From: Caprella mutica
Taxonomy: Eukaryota; Arthropoda; Malacostraca; Amphipoda; Caprellidae
DNA: 64,000 bases
Direction: 5' to 3'
Assembly (NCBI GenBank): GCA_947561585.1
Contig: CANNZV010000499.1
Coordinates: 186,001-250,000, forward strand
A model generated the notes under the pieces. The model was given only the letters and a program-made list of their open reading frames with translations. It did no database searches and had not been told where the DNA came from. Made by a program: the position numbers and the translations under genes. Numbering within the stretch: the stretch's first letter is position 1; every line of letters starts with the position of its first letter. Below are positions 11,400-23,644 of the stretch, piece after piece.

Positions 11400-12205
11400 T
11401 ATTTTTTAACAACAGAATATTTTTTACTAACAGAATTGTTTGAAAAATAGCAGTATTGCTCGGTATAACAGTTTGCGGTGCTAGTTTGGTATGTGATCTG
11501 GTTAGAATTTATTAACAAATATAAAGGATACAACTATACGAGATACAAAATATAATAAAAATTTATTTCCTTATGTAAATTACATTCTACTAAAATTATA
11601 TGAATATAACGTAAAATAGACACTTATTATATAAATCTTAAATAACTCTAAAATTCTACTGCTTTCATTTCTGTAGCAAATACTTAACCTAATCTTTACC
11701 TAATACTTTGAAAGGGTAACAAACAAATAATAACATTTACTGAGGATATAATTATCTCGTCTATATTGTTTGTTTTGTATCACGGACACTTAAACATAAA
11801 AGTTGTCCCATTAAAATAAGAATACTAATGTATTATCAGATCACATTAACCTCACAAATTGCTTACCATAATGGCACCGACTATTGTTAGTAATTAAAGA
11901 ATTGTTTGATAACAAATTATTTGTGATTACGATATTGTATGTAATAGCATAGAAATAATTGAAGAAAACGTGCATTTTCATTCTAAAAATACACTAAAAA
12001 TCTATTCAATCTATTTCTTACATCTTTTCATTAAATCATTAAATGGTAATAATTTCACCTGAACAAATATAATAAAAAATGATTGATAATTAATTCGTTT
12101 TTTAATTCTATAGATATTTCTCTTTCAATAATCATTGAAATTAAAGTCAAATTGAAATTAAAGTCAAATAATAAAAAAAAACATGTTTTTGTAGAAATGT
12201 TTAAT
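11400..12205. other. No recognisable feature
   Basis: AT-rich DNA. Short repeats of 'aacagaat' occur at the start. No coding or structural signal is supported. Confidence 0.4.
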
Positions 12206-12207
12206 GT

Positions 12208-12701
12208 TTTGTTAACACACAATAATATTCAATGTCAACAAACTACAATATTTTACCTACACACTTTACGAATATAATATAATAAGACAAAGCACAATAA
12301 TATTTTTGTCAACACACTATAATATTTTTGCCAACACACTAAAATATATTTGTCAACACACTATAATATTTTTGTCAACACACTATAATATTTTTGTCAA
12401 CACACTATAATATTTTTGTCAACACACTATAATACTTTTGTCAACACACTATAATATTTTTGCCAACACACTATAATATATTTGTCAACACACTATAATA
12501 TATTTGTCAACACACTATAATATTTTTGTCAACACACTATAATATTTTTGTTAACACACTATAATATTTTTGGCAACACACTAATATTTTTGTCAACACA
12601 CTATAATATTTTTGTCAACACACTATAATATTTTTGTCAACACACTATAATATTTTTGTCAACACACTATAATATTTTTGTCAACAAACTATAATATTTT
12701 T
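12208..12701. repeat. 22 bp tandem array, ~20 copies
   Basis: The unit is CAACACACTATAATATTTTTGT with few variants; the first copies near 12210-12290 are degenerate. Confidence 0.92.
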
Positions 12702-12788
12702 AAGTTTTTGCTGCAGTTTCAGTTTCTATTCACAAATTTCGGAGATAAGAACACAACACCACATGTCCTCTCTCTGCCACAACAAATC

Positions 12789-13876
12789 AGAAATGAGATG
12801 AGAGAGGAAGATATGAGAGGGAAAGAGATGAGAGAGGAAGATATGGGAGAGGAAGAGATGAGAGAGGAAGAGATGAGAGAGGAAGATAGGAGAGAGGAAG
12901 AGATGAGAGAGGAAGATATTAGAGAGGAAGAGATGAGAGAGGAAGAGATGAGAGAGGAAGATATGAGAGAGGAAGAGATGAGAGAGGAAGATATGGGAGA
13001 GGAAGAGATGAGAGAGGAAGATATGAGAGAGGAAGATATGAGAGAGGAAGAGATGAGAGAGGAAGAGATGAGAGAGGAAGATATGAGAGAGGAAGAGATG
13101 AGAGAGGAAGATATGGAAGAGGAAGAGATGAGAGAGGAAGAGATGAGAGAGGAAGAGATGAGAGAGGAAGAGATGAGAGAGGAAATATTAGTGATAATGA
13201 GAGGGTAATTACTGTACTGGTTTAATATTCTAGTCTTTGTATATTCAATTGTTGGTGTATGACGTAATACATTGTCTTCATTCTGTACTTTTTAAAATAA
13301 ACCATTAGTGAGATATAGTTTGTTTACCAGCCATTACACTTAGCCTCAGATTTAACCCATGTTGTCAAAATTACCGGAAGAGATGAGAGAGGAAGAGATG
13401 AGAGAGGAAGATATGAGAGAGGAAGAGATGAGAGAGGAAGATATGGGAGAGGAAGAGATGAGAGAGGAAGATATGAGAGAGGAAGATATGAGAGAAGAAG
13501 AGATGAGAGAGGAAGAGATGAGAGAGGAAGATATGAGAGAGGAAGAGATGAGAGAGGAAGATATGGAAGAGGAAGAGATGAGAGAGGAAGAGATGAGAGA
13601 GGAAGAGATGAGAGAGGAAGAGATGAGAGAGGAAGAGATGAGAGAGGAAGAGATGAGAGAGGAAGAGATGAGAGAGGAAATATTAGTGATAATGAGAGGG
13701 TAATTACTGTACTGGTTTAATATTCTAGTCTTTGTATATTCAATTGTTTGTGTATGACGTAATACATTGTCTTCATTCTGTACTTTTTAAAATAAACCAT
13801 TAGTGAGATATAGTTTGTTTACCACCCATTACACTTAGCCTCAGATTTAACCCATGTTGTCAAAATTACCGGAATG
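12789..13876. repeat. Duplicated segment with 15 bp GAGATGAGAGAGGAA arrays
   Basis: Two arrays (12789-13185 and 13375-13680) of a purine-only 15 bp unit are each followed by the same ~180 bp sequence, from 'gtgataatgagagggtaatt' to 'gttgtcaaaattaccggaa'. The whole block is thus a tandem duplication of roughly 500 bp with near-identical copies. Because the period is a multiple of three, each array is open in frame and would encode (Glu-Glu-Met-Arg-Glu)n. The frames start outside any recognisable gene and end in the common flank, so I read them as repeat translations and not as proteins. Confidence 0.9.
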
Positions 13877-13880
13877 AAAA

Positions 13881-14939
13881 GAGGTTGTCTTGTGTTCTTT
13901 TTGGCTACATTCTATGTTTGTCACTGTACATTTCATATCGATTTAATCTTTATCTAATATTTTCTTATCTCGAAACACAGCCTAACATCAAAATATTCCA
14001 TAATTTATTCATAGAAACTGAGAACAAGTAACTTTCATCAATAAAATCCTTATCCTTATCTTTAAATAACGCTTCTAAAAGTGGGCGAGTTTGAAATTTG
14101 TTTCTGTACAAAATAAGAAGCGTTCGAAAGCTCTTTAAGGAATATTCCGAAAACCATTTGGTTGATCTGTCTGCCATGAACTGAGATTTACGGTGAGTCA
14201 GTTCGGGGACATTTGGGGCAGATTTTACTGCCGCAAAACTGTTATTTTACTGCAGCAGAAACTACTATCGCTTCTCTATTATAGTACCAAGAGATATCGA
14301 AACCACCAATGTAATTCGTGTAATACCAAAATATGGAACCGTGGTATCACACGGAACTCACGATAAAATGGGACAAGTTGATTAATTAACACTCGTAAGT
14401 TTAAATTATCTATAATGCGATTATTGTCATATATGCAGCTTTTCATTAAGACTTCAATAGTGATAGCTAAAATATAAGAAGGTATCTCTCGAACATAAGA
14501 TAGAAATAATAAATCTTGTTAAATGTGTTATATCCTCGAATGTAATTGCTCGAGAAATATTCATCCAGTAGCGTCAACCCGGGCATTGCCCCGCACTTAG
14601 TGAACAAGTCCAATTATGTCTAAAACTATTCCAGATAGAGAAGATCTGTAACCCAGTTAAAAATGGCAGCTGTATATTGGTCATGTTTCCATAGATTACC
14701 GCAGTTTCAGCATTTCTGGGCAGCGCCGAGCAGATTATCTTTACGCTCCGACAATTGGCAAAATAACCTGCCTAGATTTGAGGTGTTTAATTCAGCCGAA
14801 AACTCGAGAGAACAGAGCAATGATAATCTGCAGAGCTTATAGCAGTTGTTAATGGTCATTGTCTCCCGATTTTAAAGTAGTATATAATTGTTCATAAACT
14901 ATCCTAACAGCTTAATTAATTTCTATATTACCATACATA
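13881..14939. other. Unassigned region with one short minus-strand frame
   Basis: A 70-codon minus-strand frame (13965-14177) has ordinary composition ('FRTLLILYRNKFQTRPLLEA') but matches no family I recognise, and no splice or promoter context supports it. The remainder is unassigned. It might be an exon fragment or chance. Confidence 0.25.
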
Positions 14940-15065
14940 GGATAAGTTCCGAATTATCTGACAGTTCCACTTTTCGGACACATAAGAAAAGACTATTAAC
15001 AAATAATATTTTTATTTCTTACAAGTCCAAAAATGTGGAACTGTCCGATAATTTGGAACTTACCC
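14940..15065. mobile_element. MITE family M1, copy 2
   Basis: A ~126 bp palindrome: the left end GGATAAGTTCCGAATTATCT and the right end are inverted copies, extending through the GACAGTTCCAC block. Same family as 9210-9362. Non-coding. Confidence 0.8.
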
Positions 15066-15423
15066 TTTATGTGATTTTATTTATTTCTTTAGGTAGATAT
15101 CGGGTGTTAAGTAATCCGATGTCCATTAGGACACCCAGAAATATAAACCGGTACTTAAGTAATCGGTCGCCTTAATGAGGGGCAAAAATACGGATACCTG
15201 TATGGATATCGTATAAAAGATTACTTACGTCCAACGCTACTCAAAAAAAGATAGATCAAAAGAAAATGGAAAATCATAGGGGTTACTGCTGTAGTACGAC
15301 AATGCTCCATTTAAAGGAAAAATCCATGCTCTTATTGTGAATCGTAGGGCATTCCTGTTGGGATAGAGGTAAGGATATGATAATTTGTAGATTCATTCAG
15401 AACTTTGCATAGAATCTATAGAG

Positions 15424-15711
15424 CAGTGGTTCTTAAAGTGGGGTGCGCGGCACATCTTTGGGGCCTGGATTGTGTATAGGGGGTGCCTGGGATTGCTGTT
15501 GTATGTGTTACTTATAACTTTAAAAGATCAATGGTTGCTGTTAATATCATACAGAATATACATGAAGTATATTTGAACTTTTCTAACATCATATTAACCA
15601 AATACGTATATTATAATACTAGCTTTTCAAGTTATTTCACTGCAATACAATGCTCAGGGGGTGCATGAGAAAAGCAAGGGGTGTGCGAGAAAAATTCTTT
15701 AAGAACCACTG
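15424..15711. mobile_element. Non-autonomous hAT element with 8 bp TSD
   Basis: The ends CAGTGGTTCTTAAAG and CTTTAAGAACCACTG are inverted copies. The flanks CTATAGAG (15416-15423) and CTATAGAG (15712-15719) are a perfect 8 bp target-site duplication. CAGTGGTTCT ends and 8 bp duplications are typical of the hAT superfamily (Charlie/Tip100-like). At 288 bp it has no transposase and must have been moved in trans. A short plus-strand frame inside (15483-15668) is not conserved with anything I know. Confidence 0.92.
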
Positions 15712-15923
15712 CTATAGAGTATCAGAATAACTGATAGTTTATAGACTCTATAATTTATACTCTATAGACTCTATACTGATAATTTCCCTCTTGTATTTAT
15801 TTATTTATTTACAGAATGAAAAGATTTTTTTAAATATTTATAGCAATCTGCATCACAAATACAGAATGCTCATAAAATTCGAGATAAATTGAGTAATTAT
15901 AAATTTATTATCGAAATAAATAG

Positions 15924-15960
15924 GGTAAGTTACGAATTATCGGACACTTCCACAGTCCGT
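15924..15960. mobile_element. MITE family M1, single end
   Basis: Only one terminus (AGGGTAAGTTACGAATTATC, then GGACACTTCCACA) is present. The other end is replaced by the adjoining tandem array. Confidence 0.6.
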
Positions 15961-16400
15961 TATGTGACTGTCTGACAGTCACACTAAATTATTCTGATAT
16001 CAGTTCAATAAATGGATTTATTCTGTCTGTCCGTCACACCAAATTGTTCTGATACCCGTTTAATAAATGGATTGTGTCTGTCTGTCAGTCACATCAAATT
16101 AATCTAATATCGGTTCAATATATGGATTGTGTCTGTCTGTCCATCACACCAAATGGTTTTGATATCAGCTCAATAAATGGTTTTGCGTCTGTCTGTCCGT
16201 CACACCAAATTATTCTGATATCAGATCTATCAATGGATTGTGTCCGTCACACCAAATTATTCTGATATCAGATCTATCAATGGATTGTGTCCGTCACACC
16301 AAATTATTATGATATCAGTTCAATAAATGAGTTGTGTTTCTCTGTCTGTCACAGCATTTTTTCTGATATCAGTTGAGTAACTATTTTGTGTCTATTTTAT
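15961..16400. repeat. ~60 bp tandem repeat, ~7 copies
   Basis: Units contain 'caccaaattattctgatatc' followed by 'agttcaataaatggattgtg' and 'tctgtctgtccgtcaca'. Unit length varies through loss of the tctg run. A plus-strand frame through it is a repeat translation. Confidence 0.9.
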
Positions 16401-18390
16401 ACACTAAATTTTTCTGATATCTCTTTTATAATAATAATTTCCGTCGTATGTTTATTTATTTATTTGGTTTCTGCTTTTACTGAACGATTATAAACATGAA
16501 GAATGTAATTATTATACGCACGGGAAAGTATTGATATTTAATTTACATTCATATGCTTTTATTCAATTTAAATGTATTTTATGATATCAGCTTATGCAAA
16601 AAATAAATTTTAATTAAATTCACTAAAAATAACCTAACAACGGGTAATGAATTACAATTGAAAACCCGTTATTTTTAACGGGCAATACAATAGTTGCCAA
16701 TAATCTGTTCAAATGGAGAAGTGGATCCTCACGTTCAGAAGTAATCAATTTTTTATGAGGATAGTTAAATATACTCCGGGCTGAAATCATACTATTTTTT
16801 TGAGATCAACCAATAATTATTTGATATTGTTTGCATTGGATTGAAGTATTTATGTAGGTCACCTGTTATATTGAAATTCACCAAGAATAATGTAATATGA
16901 ATAAAAAATTCTTTGGAAATTAGCAATGAAATGAATAAAGATTATGATAAATAATGATTTATAATAAAATTGGATCATTTCAATAACAACAAATATATTT
17001 ATATTTGATAATAATGTAATACAAGTTTTACATTGTTAAACTGAATATATTAGTATTTCATTGGTAAAAAGTTATATCTAAAATTGCTTTTTGCATTAAT
17101 TTTTTCATCACACCCAAAAAATTTTTTAACAAACTTGCGGAAATTTCTAATGCATTTTTCAATAAATGAAATCTACCAAACAGTAGGAGTCAAAAAATCG
17201 GGTACAAAATTAAAGTAGTCATAACATTAACAAGAACTACCGTATTTTCGTGTAGTTTTCTTTTGCTAATACAGATTTTTGTCAGCTATCTATAACAACA
17301 TTGTTAGCTTGTATTCCTATTCATAATATATTTTCTACAGGGTGATCATAAGTAGATGGTGGTGAAAGAGTTCTTTCACCAGTTTATTTCAAAAAAATTT
17401 ATAAAAAGAGTAAATTTTATCCCCGAAAAATAGAATGATTTTTAAGAACCCTTATGTTGAATCAGCGGATCTTTCCGTAAATACGACATATTTATGGAGC
17501 TACTCTGAATCTAATATGGTGGATGCAGGATGGTGCTCAGTACATAGTACACTTGCTGCTAAAGAACGACTGAGAGAATTTTGTTTGAATATCCTTTCGT
17601 TAGGATTAACTATACTATAGGAAGAATATACTTCAATTATATTTTCTGTTTTGGAATTTAATGATTTAAATTTGGTAGAATTATTCAAATGTGACTTTTT
17701 TTTGAAGAGAATTGGAGTACTTACTCACTTTACTCATTTAAAAATATCGACAGAAAAGTAAGTGTTTACATGCCTAGTGAGTCAACCAAGAACAAATTAA
17801 TCAACTCTGAGAACGATTATTGATTATACTAGGAAAATGATAGTAAATAATGATAAGAGCTATATTTAAAAACTAGAATAAAACGGTAAATAAATTAACT
17901 TTTAATTCCAACTCGTTTATATATCTTAATAAACCATTAAGGCAATTCATAATTAAATAACAGAAAGAAGAGAAAAATAAAAACTTAACCAGTTAGTCCC
18001 GAGTGAGCATATCTAAGTACGCCAATGATTTTCTTTAAATAGACATTTTAGAGTGAGAACAGGTAATCCTTAGCATTGTGACAATATGCTTTTTAAATCA
18101 TAGATCTTAAAAATAGGCGAAATGAAATGGTATCGAATACTATAACCGCTGGTGTAGAACTATTTATACTCTCTAATTCTCGCCGTCTATAATATTTTCA
18201 GGATAAACAATTTTAAAACCAATTGCAACAACACTAGTAATTACAAATTAATTATGAAGCTCTTCAGTACACTTTAGAAAAGTTTTAGAATCTTCCATAT
18301 TTAGTACAGAATACTTATTAAATTTGAATAGTAACTAATATACAAAGTTCATTGTACTATTAATAATCGTTGAAACTGTGGAATAGGGTG
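16401..18390. other. No recognisable feature
   Basis: About 2 kb of AT-rich sequence. Near 16636-16685 there is a small cluster of 'aacggg'/'cccgtt' inverted words. Two overlapping ~60-codon frames at 17435-17688 match nothing I recognise. Confidence 0.4.
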
Positions 18391-18479
18391 GATCGTTTTG
18401 AGTTTTTTTTTCGATTTTGTCTTAGCTACAATGATAAAAATTAGCACATGGGTGAAAAAACACGTTATGGAAAATTTCA

Positions 18480-18860
18480 GATAAATCGGTTAACATCTTC
18501 TGCCCCCGGGGGAGGGGGGAATTATTGAAAGTTAGCTGAAATCCCCCCATAATCTAATGTGACATTGAACTGGGTTCTGAACATCTTTAAGGAATGCTTT
18601 AAAGATATACATGATGATAATGATCTGATAAGTTCATTTTTAGCAATAACAAAGTTCTACGTAAACATCTTCTGCCCCCGGGGGGATAGAAAAATTGCTA
18701 ATATTTGGAATTTATAACGACATTATACTAGGTTTTTGATCTCACATACAATTGCTACAACTGTAAACATGAAGTCAATGGTCCATACATTTGATATATA
18801 CAAAGAAAAAACTTCTAACTAAGTATCTTCTCCCCCCGGGGGGTGACGGAAAATGTACCA
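18480..18860. repeat. Three ~170 bp diverged units each with a CCCCCGGGGG core
   Basis: The phrase 'atcttctgcccccggggg' occurs at about 18495, 18666 and 18826 (third copy 'atcttctccccccgggggg'), spaced at about 165-170 bp in otherwise AT-rich, diverged sequence. The G/C palindrome is the best conserved part. Confidence 0.7.
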
Positions 18861-18954
18861 TTTAGTTAAAATTGTGATTATTAATGTTAAAATTTTTTTT
18901 TATATACATAGGTTAGATCAATCGTAATATGATCTGATTGGGTTAATGAGGTCT

Positions 18955-20092
18955 ATATTGTTTCAATTAAATTTATTTGATCTCATAATAATATTTTCCA
19001 AAATGAATAAAAATGTCAAAATAAATATTGTAACACGTTTTCATGATTTTATATAAATATATATTGGAAGTTATTCCAAGACTGTATTGAATAACAATAT
19101 AAAAACTGCACTATGATGTTCAAATATTAAAAGTACAGCTCTTAGCTTGTTAATGTAGTAATACTGGCAACCCAAAACGCACTTCTGGAGGAGGTGGCTG
19201 TACGTCGTATTTCTCTCCATCCAGCCCCTACCACCCGACCATGGTTGAACGATTTGATCACTAAAATTTGAAGTCTTTCTTTGATTAAAATGTTGGCATC
19301 TCAGTTCTTTAATGGATGTGTGAACGGATATATCAGTCTCTCTTTCAATTCCCTATCAAGCTGCTGAAGCTTCAGTAAGTAATTTAATCCGTCTTACTAA
19401 CGCTAGAAAATAGCGAAATAATTGCGGATTAAATCACCAGGTTTATCTCCACTTTTAGTTAATTGTGCCAACCTTACATCAGATAACATTTTCGTGATTG
19501 GTGGCTTAGTAAGTTTGACCTTATGTCCGTGTTTTTTTTTTTCGTAGTAGCTGACAGATCAACAATTCAAGGCTGGCAGATTAAAAACCCAACTCAGAAT
19601 GGAGGAGTTTTAAGTTTCGATCTGCCAGTCCTTAATTTTCGATCTGCCAGCTACTATACTGTAGAAAGATATATTAAAGATACTGAAGCTTCTGCAGCTT
19701 GATAGGGAATTGTAAGAGAGACTGATATATCCAGTCACACATTCATTAAAGAACTGAGATGCCAAGATTTCGATCAAAGAAAGACTTGAAATTGTAGTGA
19801 TCAAATCATTCAACCATGGGTGAGTGGTAGGGGCTGGATGGAGTGAAAATCGACGTACTGCCACCTCCTGGGTATTACTACATTGGCAAGCTAAGAGCTT
19901 TACTTTTAATATTTGAACATCATAATGCAGTTTTTATATATGTAGCTATTCAATACAGTCAGGAAATAACTTACAATATATTTTTTTTTAAATCATGAAA
20001 ACGTGTTATAATATTTCTTTTGCCGCCCCCTCAAAGGGGTTGATGGTGGACAATATTATTATGAGATCAAATAAATTTAATTGAAACAATAT
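18955..20092. mobile_element. Kilobase palindrome (foldback-type MITE), P1
   Basis: The left end ATATTGTTTCAATTAAATTT matches the inverse of the right end, and similarity continues inward across most of the element: 'aaatcatgaaaacgtgtta', 'gaacatcataatgcagttttt', 'ccatccagcccctaccac', 'tgatatatcc' and 'ttgatagggaattg' all recur inverted. The centre, about 19380-19600, is unpaired. Arms are roughly 450 bp. There is no transposase, and the open minus-strand frame at 19610-19864 is part of an arm. No clear target duplication was found. Confidence 0.8.
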
Positions 20093-20292
20093 CTAATTAT
20101 CATTTTATCTGCTCATCATTTTCTCTGCTTATCATTTTCTCTTATTATCATTTCTTCTGTTTATCATTTTCTCTGGATATCATTTTCTCTGATTATCATT
20201 TTCTCTGGTTATCATTTTAACTGATTATCATTTTCTCTGGTTATCATTTCCCATAGTTATCATTTTCTCTGGTTATCATTCTCTTTGGTTAG
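20093..20292. repeat. 17 bp tandem repeat
   Basis: About eleven copies of TTATCATTTTCTCTGGT with variants, starting exactly at the edge of palindrome P1. Confidence 0.88.
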
Positions 20293-20953
20293 TGTACGGT
20301 AATTGGATAGTGTCCTAAGATTAGATAAAACGTTGAGTTTGCAGTATCATAGTTACTAAATTTGTTAATATTTAATTACTAAGAGCGTAACGGATGGATG
20401 GACTCAAGCAAGGAACGAATATGATATGATCATTCAAACAATCCTCAAGTAATTATTTTTTTCAGATCCCATACCCAGTGATTTGCATCACGAATCAGTG
20501 ACTTGAGGTCTGAGCGACATCACATCTGGAACTGAAGTCAGAGGGACGTGTCACCACTCACATCAAATTACGAGGTAATTATGAATGTAACTAAGTATCA
20601 AATAGTTATCTTAGTAATTCTGTAAAATCTACTTTCAGGCATGTGATCAGATGATATATTGACAAAGCTGCTTTAATTAACCAATTGAGATAACTTTGAT
20701 ACTTCTGTAGAACTTTGAGTCAAATAGTTCTATATTAGCTTTTAAACATATCTTTCAAACTTGATAAAATTAGTGTGCCAGGTAAAGGTTAAAAAATACT
20801 TTTCCATGCATTAGTAATGTAATTTACGATGTCAGGGTCAACATTACTGCTTTAGAAATCTAAATGAATTACATGTATTTTTGATATGAACCCAATCTAT
20901 AATGTAGATTTATTTCACATCATTGAAACGGTAACGAATCTAAGTAATTAATA
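20293..20953. other. No recognisable feature
   Basis: Non-repetitive AT-rich DNA. A segment of higher complexity at 20466-20572 is bounded by ag and gt dinucleotides, but all three frames carry stops, so no coding exon is supported. Confidence 0.35.
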
Positions 20954-22210
20954 ATAACTATTTCAATTGAAAAAATAAGAGAATTACTTTAAGCTCCTAA
21001 TATACGTACTATGTAGTTAATGTATAGCTACAAATACCGATCGTATGATAAGACGACAAAGAGTAATTAGATCGACCGATAGGTACTCCAGGTCTCTAAG
21101 GCTACCAATTTTGTTCGCCTTAATTTCAACCTTCTAAAACTTTTTTATTAATTATTTTCCAGCAATATGGCTTTGCATGCTGAAAGGTATACTACACATC
21201 TCTTTTTAAACCAAAAATAACAATCCAGCATGTCACCTGAAAAGAGATATAAGGGTAACAAATGGGTATGTGGCTTTTTCCGTGTATTCAGAGAAAATTT
21301 GCCTTAAATCGTGTATCAAAACGACTCAATGGTATAAAATTGATCATAACTTTTAGAGTTTTTGTTAGATTATTAAAATTTTGACACTATTCAATAGATT
21401 TTCACGATTTGAACAAATTGACACTAATATCATTGAATTTGAAGCAGTGTGACAGAAATTATTCAACATATATATGATGTATATTTTTTTTTGTGTCCAT
21501 AAAGGTCGATAATTCGCTGTTTGTATCCATCCTCTAACATCAACTGGAGATTAAATTAACTCAGAAGAAAATTAATAATCATGATTTACTAAATTAAATC
21601 GAAATATGACAAATAATTTTTTCTGAGCATGTTTAACCCTTCAGTTGATGTGTGAGGATGGATCCAAACAGCGAGTTATCGACTGTAATGGACACATGAA
21701 ATATACCTATTATATATGTTGAATAACTTTCGTCACACTGCACCAAATTCGATGATATTAGTGTCAATTTGTTCGAAGCGTGATAATCTATTAAACAGTA
21801 TCAAAATTTTGATCAATTTTATACCATTGAGTCCTAAGTATTTGTTTTGATACACGATTTAAGGCAACTTTACTCTGAATATAAGGAAAAAGTCACATGC
21901 CCATTTGGTACCCCTATAACTCTTTTCTGGTAACATGCTGGATAATGATTTTTGGTTTACAAAGAGATGTGTGGTATATCTTTTAGCATGCAAAACCATT
22001 TTGTTGGAGAAAAATTGAAAGAAAAGTTAAAGATGATTGAAAATCAAGGCAACCGAAATTGGTAGCCTTAGAGACACCGGAGTAGCTAACGGTCGATTTA
22101 ATTAAAAAAATTCGCCTTATTATACGATCGGCATTTATAGCTATACATTAGCTTCATATATAAGGAGCTTAAAGTTAATTCTCCTATTTTTTGATTGAAA
22201 TAATTGTTAT
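20954..22210. mobile_element. Kilobase palindrome (foldback-type MITE), P2
   Basis: Ends read ATAACTATTTCAATTGAAAA and the inverse of ATAACAATTATTTCAATCAA. Arms of about 600 bp pair through blocks such as 'cgatcgtatgataaggcg'-like, 'ggtaccaatttc'-like, 'gcatgctgaaag', 'tcgtgtatcaaaac', 'gacactaatatcat' and 'tccatcctc..acatcaact', leaving a spacer near 21550-21620. The arms have diverged from each other, so the element is not recent. No protein-coding potential. Confidence 0.82.
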
Positions 22211-22484
22211 CGTCATGTCATCTGAATCCAGTATGTCATTTGAAAAAAGTTGGTTATATGACTTTTTAGAAAGAAATTTATATATAAATATTTTCCAAAT
22301 AAGTATCCCTGTAAATATCAGGAAAATATCATAATATATTGAAATACGTATTATAATGGACAGAAAATTTCTTTAATTTCATTATGTGCATTGTGCAATT
22401 AATATTTTTAGTTGAAATGAATAAAATAAAAGTTAATCCTAATGAAAGGAGACACTTTGACAGAAACATTATCTAGAATCTCAT

Positions 22485-22667
22485 TTGTATGTATCATATT
22501 TATTACTATATTGCATAATTTTATCAGTAAATGCTCATAATAATTTATTTGATCTTCCACAGATGGAAGAATGCTATACTGACATCTATCAGGAGGAAGG
22601 CGATGGAGTAGCTTCCACTAAGGATATGGAGATATACCAGCCGGAACTTTCTAGGAGATGGACTTAG
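22485..22667 (+). CDS. Doubtful short frame with signal-peptide-like start
   Basis: This 60-codon frame begins with a hydrophobic stretch (MYVSYLLLYCIILSVNA) that would pass as a signal peptide, followed by an acidic segment. A good splice-acceptor-like tract ('tttgatcttccacag') lies inside it at 22547-22561, just before 'atggaagaatgctat'. The downstream half could therefore be the start of an exon, with the upstream half only intron. No family is recognised and the frame ends 57 bases before an FB-1 element. It could be chance; I would not call it a gene without transcript evidence. Confidence 0.2.
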   Translation: MYVSYLLLYCIILSVNAHNNLFDLPQMEECYTDIYQEEGDGVASTKDMEIYQPELSRRWT

Positions 22668-22723
22668 ATTGGTGTGTAGCCTTCATGTGGAGCGGAGGAG
22701 AATGCTCTGGGGTCTTCTCTGGG

Positions 22724-23640
22724 TTGACAGACGTTTCGTCGACAGACGTTTTAATCGACAAGAAGTTTCGTCGACAAATTTTCGTAAATGGGATATTAAC
22801 AATTTCTAATGTTACAAAACATGTTCTTTAACAGATTCTATTTTCTTTAAAATAGAACAATATTAAGGAAAATAATTTTATATCGTTTTTCTACTTTAAT
22901 ACTAAACCAGAATTATTCGATAATACCCAAATATTGTAAAGTTATTTGAAAAATTGTATATGCAAGACAAATTATGTCGTACCAAATAATGAAACCATTT
23001 AAAACTGAAGGACTAAATCAAAACACAAAGATCATTTTGAAAATTAATTATTTGTCTATAAGTAGCCTCGTGTCACAACTGCCTCGCGAATCTTGCAGTG
23101 TTGGCTCGGGTGAAGGTCTTTTCGAGTACTTGATACCTTAGTTCTACAATATTATGTAATAAACTCATACTTTTCTCGGAGAAGATTTTTAATATTTGTT
23201 TCTTACATGATCAAAATATGAAAATGGGATGCCGTTTCATTTTCTATTTTAAGCCAAAAACTTGTTTCTTAAGAATCACTTTTTGGTAAAAAAAAAACTA
23301 AAATATCGATAAACATTCAACGGCGAGTTAAATTTTTATAAAATCGTGCAATTCAATCTAGTACTACCACTTTGCCGAACACTCGCAGTAGTCGAACAGT
23401 GGGCATTTACCTACTGATAATGGCTTGTCAATGACAAATCCGACGATATAAATCTTATTATTATGGAACGTAAATTATTGAGAGGAAATTGTTTTAAATT
23501 TAAATATCATAACGTTACTCGACCCAAAACTATTGAATTACATTAAAATAATTTGTAATTATTGAGTAGTTTTAGTTATTCCATTTTGTATTTTGATCGT
23601 TATTCTGTTAATGATTATGTTTTGTAACATTACCCAGCTA
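22724..23640 (+). mobile_element. FB-1 copy ii, without Helitron, right end cut
   Basis: It starts with a short degenerate GTCGAC minisatellite (22724-22781), then left arm, middle and right arm (from about 23463). It stops in the right arm at 'gttttgtaacatta', where a GC-rich satellite begins, so the right-hand minisatellite is missing. Here the middle joins the right arm directly ('cttattattatggaacg'), giving the empty site that proves the Helitrons at 2522 and 59626 are insertions. Confidence 0.82.
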
Positions 23641-23644
23641 ACAT

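Noticed and set aside
10942..11412. 156-codon minus-strand frame QTIPIF repeats
   Set aside because: Translation of the 19 bp array.
12678..13703. Two long plus-strand frames of EEMRE repeats
   Set aside because: They are entirely the translation of a 15 bp tandem repeat and its duplicate; no upstream gene signals or unique domain.
20466..20572. Candidate internal exon between ag and gt
   Set aside because: All three frames contain stops and no homology is recognisable.
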